Source: Serilophus lunatus (taxonomy: Eukaryota; Chordata; Aves; Passeriformes; Eurylaimidae). From it: a stretch of 64,000 bases of DNA. A program made the position numbers and the translations under genes. Where the stretch lies: NCBI GenBank assembly GCA_013399895.1, contig VXBA01006210.1:1486145-1550144 (forward strand), read 5' to 3'. Positions within the stretch are counted from its first letter, which is position 1. Each line of letters starts with the position of its first letter. Of this stretch, positions 60,669 to 64,000 are shown piece after piece. The notes below the pieces were generated by a model, which worked only from the letters and a program-made list of their open reading frames with translations, searched no databases and was not told the DNA's origin.

Positions 60669-60725
<57 letters not shown>

Positions 60726-60750
60726 GTAGATAGATAGATAGATAGATAGA
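60662..60750 (+). repeat. (GATA)n microsatellite
   Basis: About 89 bp of GATA/TAGA tetranucleotide repeat, with only a few interruptions: GATGATAG near the left end and GATAGGTAGA at about 60721-60730. The minus-strand frames at 60487-60798 and 60564-60779, with repeated Leu-Ser-Ile-Tyr, are translations of this repeat and not genes. A tract this long and pure is expected to vary in length between individuals. Confidence 0.99.
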
Positions 60751-63700
60751 CTCAGACATATCATAAATACAAGCTTCATGCATTGCTATGTTGTACATTC
60801 CTACAGAAGCTGGATGGCATCAGCACTACCCAGGCAGACTTCAGTCTCTTAGGCTGTTAGCTAAAAGGGGAAAAGTTGCCATCATCCATACACAGAGAAC
60901 CAAAGAAAGACCACACCTCTGGGACAAAACACCAGCTATTAATATCTCCTTTTGATGGGCTGGACATACAGAGATGTCTTGATGTAGTCTGTTACAGCCG
61001 TCCATCAACAATGCCGGTTCATAGGGCAGTTCCCTGACTTCACCCGCCCTTTGCCTTGGGTCAATAGTTTAAAGACGCACAAAATAAATTTGTGGTCTTG
61101 GCTTTGGCCTAAGTGTCTACAGTGTGAGACCTTTGCTGGTCCCCCACAAAAGGCCAAGGACTGACAGCAGCACTACCTAACAAGTCAAGGGAAAGGGCAT
61201 TGCAGATTAATAAAATCTGTTACTATGTGGAGAATTTTACTCTTCTGATGGCAGAAAAGACAGACTGGACTGGCAGGTAAACCTCCCAGAAAATAGCAGA
61301 AACAGAGGTTAGAGCAGCATATTTATCTCAGGTTACTTAGTACACGGGTAGACACTGAAAAAGGAGAAGATACAAGGAAGATGTCATTGAATGGCAATAA
61401 CAGTAACATGTTGTACTTTGCCTTCAGTGTCCCACTTTCAGGTTGGATGGTTGCTCTTCAACATTTGGCCAATGTCAGACAGGTGAGACAGAATTTTTTC
61501 ACAAGTTTCTGGTGTTCCTAATCAATTTTTAAAATGACAGTAAAGGCAATAACTTTTTTTTAACTGGAAAATATGTTTTCAATGTCATAAAAATTTGCTT
61601 GCCCTTTTCAACTGGATTTCTTAGGCTGAAATTTATCCATGGCAAATATTTTACAGTACAGTAAATTATTCAGGTTCCATACAAACATCCTTTCCCCTCA
61701 AAAATAAAGGTGAGCACTCAGTAGCACAAGTACATGGTGTAGCCATCCAGCTGTTTGTGTTTCCCCTAGGCATTCAACACTTCTCACAAATAACTACACT
61801 TTGCACTTCTCTAACACACATCCTGAGACCCCATGGGGCAATGGCAAAGGCAGGGTAAACACCTCTATTTCTATTTTATAGATACTTAGCGTTTCTGAAA
61901 TGCAAGCTCAAGGCAGGCTATGAGGAACATCTTAAGATTGGAGAATGGAAATTATTTGCTCAAATATTAGTGGTAAGTCAGGTGATCAGTAGTCAATGCA
62001 ACTGTTGGAAGCTGGGTTCCCTCGAGCCATATGAAGGTCCCTCTCCAATAGTCCAAGCTTCTCCCCATTTTGTTTTTCTGTTGTGTGGTTTTCATTAAAT
62101 CCTTTTCTGTGACGTGCCAATGCCAGCGTGCCAAATCCTGAGCAAATCACATCCTCTGTTCTTCTCTAGCAGATTTGTGAGATAATCTATTATAGATTAA
62201 TAACTTCAGTTTTATGGTGCAATGTCAAAAATAAATTGGGGTTATGAAGCTGGAGGAGAGCCACTTGGTGAGGAGGGGAGGGGTGGTTGTTCTCATTGAT
62301 GCTCCATAGTAGACTTTGAAAACAGTGTCATGATGAGATTTTTGAAGCTGATTGTTAGGTAAAAGTTCTGTGGAGTAAGTTTTCATCTCCACAAATATTA
62401 GCTCAATATTGAACTGTAGATGATTTTCAGGTTATTTCCTTCCCTCTCCTCACAACATGAAATGTTTCTGGGCTGATTCATTACATGTCTTTAGATAATA
62501 GATGGCAAAAAAAATAAATAGAATAAAAGCCAACCTCTTTTAATGACTGAATATCTGCTGGACATGGAGGTATCCAACCCAGAAAAATAATACACGCCTG
62601 GAATGTAGCTAAATATACTGTAAGAAAATATTAATTTGCATAATTTTAATATTCTTTAACATTTTGTAAGCTCACAAATGTCAGACAGTGAGTAATTTGC
62701 CTAGTATTGTAGTCTTTGTTACACTCACAACTAACTTAGAGTAAATCCTTGATATCTCCAAACCAGAGCAGGGGTCAGTGTATATGGCGAGTCATTCTCA
62801 CTTTTAGCTCCCTGGCCTATTCCGCAAGACAGGAAGATCCACAGTCGTCTCTGAATCAGTTATGAACTGAGAAATAGGACATTTAGTTCTATCTGTGTTG
62901 CCATGTTCCATCCACCTAGACAGCAAGGCTTTATCATGACATCAGTTATTGAATGCAAACCTACAGTGACTTCATGGCATGCTTTACCTTCCGAAGGATG
63001 GCAGAATATTGCAGGGAATACAAGGAATGGAAAAGCATTATTTTTGTTACAGTTTCTTTTGCTTGGGTGCAAAGTAAATCAAACCAGGCTCCATGCTGAG
63101 TGATACATCATATAACCCTTCAATGTGATATGTATCCAACGATTTGTTTTTCACTATGGTAGCTTTTCACAATTCATAAGTCATATGGAATGTAGAGAGA
63201 TTTCCTAGCTTGAAATGCAAAGTGATTATTTTTTTAAGATATGCTGGGGATTTTTTCCATACCAAGAACAGTTACTAAAGAGTACAGCTGAAAATATGTG
63301 CCAGAACATATTCACTAATGATTTAGTCAAAAGATATGATGTAAAATAGAATCACTTACTGAGCTCTTCTCAGCAATTAATGCATTAGAACTGTGTGTTC
63401 AAGCAACATTAAGACTCTAGCAATAAGATAACCAACAGAAGAAAATTACTAGCATTCTGCAAATCTGAACTGGAAGATGAACAAATCTATCTTTTGTATT
63501 CAATGGATAATTATGGGCATATGCAGAATCATGTGCTAAAAAAGCTTGACGTGTGAGGTGTACAACCCTAGTTAGAGAAAACCATAGATAAATGAATAGC
63601 ATGTCAAAAAGAAAATATGTCTTTGAAATAGCATTAGATCATTGATATTATTGGTGGATCACAACAGTATGTTACTCAAAAAGTGATGGGCAGAAAGCCT

Positions 63701-64000
63701 TAAAATGCTTGCTAATCGAGCCTGAAAAGGAATTTTCTCCCCTTGCGTTCCCAGCAAAAGCAGTCCTATCCCATCAGCTCTGTTTGCTCAGCTTCTCAAA
63801 GGCCAATGCCTTTGGAGCTGTGAACACTCCTTTCCTTTGGGAACAAGGATAAGACCCAAGTTTATCTTCACTACCAATCTGGTATGGGTCAAATGATAAG
63901 CTGAAGAACTGATCTGGCACCCGAAATTGTATCACTGGATGTCAACACAATGAATGCCACTAGGGCCAGCTCAGAGAAAATGAGAAGTCACAATCAATGT
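60751..64000. other. Unique AT-rich non-coding sequence to window end
   Basis: Apart from the weak MIR/L2-like relic at 61.8-62.0 kb nothing is identified. Frames are at most 70 codons. 62.6-62.7 kb (AATATTAATTTGCATAATTT region) and 63.2-63.6 kb are AT-rich and could hold conserved elements. No RNA gene is visible. Confidence 0.65.
61790..62030 (+). mobile_element. Possible MIR/L2-like relic
   Basis: CACCTCTATTTCTATTTTAT with AGATACTT is placed like the MIR/L2 motif CCCCATTTTACAGATGAGG. It is followed by GTAAGTCAGGTGATCAGTAG and GGAAGCTGGGTTCCCTCGAG, which resemble the later part (CAAGTCAGTGGCAGAGC, GGGAATAGAACCC). The match is weak and spread out. Confidence 0.38.

Noticed and set aside
60487..60798. 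103-codon minus-strand frame with repeated Leu-Ser-Ile-Tyr
   Set aside because: It is the translation of the GATA microsatellite, as is the overlapping frame at 60564-60779.
1..64000. CRISPR arrays, operons, phage or bacterial genes
   Set aside because: Composition, repeats and lack of coding density are those of vertebrate nuclear DNA; no spaced direct-repeat array exists.

Overview
The window is nuclear DNA from a bird, and I found no protein-coding gene that I can support. The bird call rests on CR1 LINE fragments with the avian CR1 3' end (an AATCACAGAAT motif next to GGTTGGAAAAGACC), on AT-rich composition with few CpGs, on scattered ancient SINE and LINE relics, and on the lack of any dense or operon-like coding. 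The closest CR1 resemblance, from memory, is to neoavian subfamilies. The window reads as a gene desert or the inside of a very large intron. Nothing in it identifies the neighbouring gene.

Layout. 1-9.6 kb is unique AT-rich sequence. A CR1 3' fragment lies at 9.68-9.83 kb. 9.8-18.2 kb is unique sequence. At 18.2-18.5 kb there is a MIR-like SINE fragment followed by a stretch resembling 5S rRNA, possibly the head of an ancient 5S-derived SINE. 18.5-24.2 kb is unique apart from simple repeats. A very short CR1 3' end sits at 24.2 kb. A sense-strand CR1 relic (29.43-29.63 kb) is followed by an antisense relic of a CR1/L2-group LINE (30.03-30.29 kb) in which remnants of the RT active-site block can still be read. 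30.3-48.6 kb is mostly unique, with MIR-like pieces, an old amniote repeat fragment at 41.1 kb and a cluster of plus-strand small open frames with splice-like borders at 41.7-42.5 kb.

48.64-49.79 kb holds the most notable object: a decayed but readable reverse transcriptase of the L1/Tx1 type, a clade that is scarce in birds. The longest CR1 copy (about 0.55 kb) is at 55.6-56.15 kb. A GATA microsatellite is at 60.66-60.75 kb. The remainder is unique AT-rich sequence that may include conserved non-coding elements, but that needs an alignment to decide.

No genes act together here. The content is layered retrotransposon relics of different ages in otherwise unique non-coding DNA. All family assignments were made by eye from remembered consensus features, so subfamily names and exact borders are approximate.
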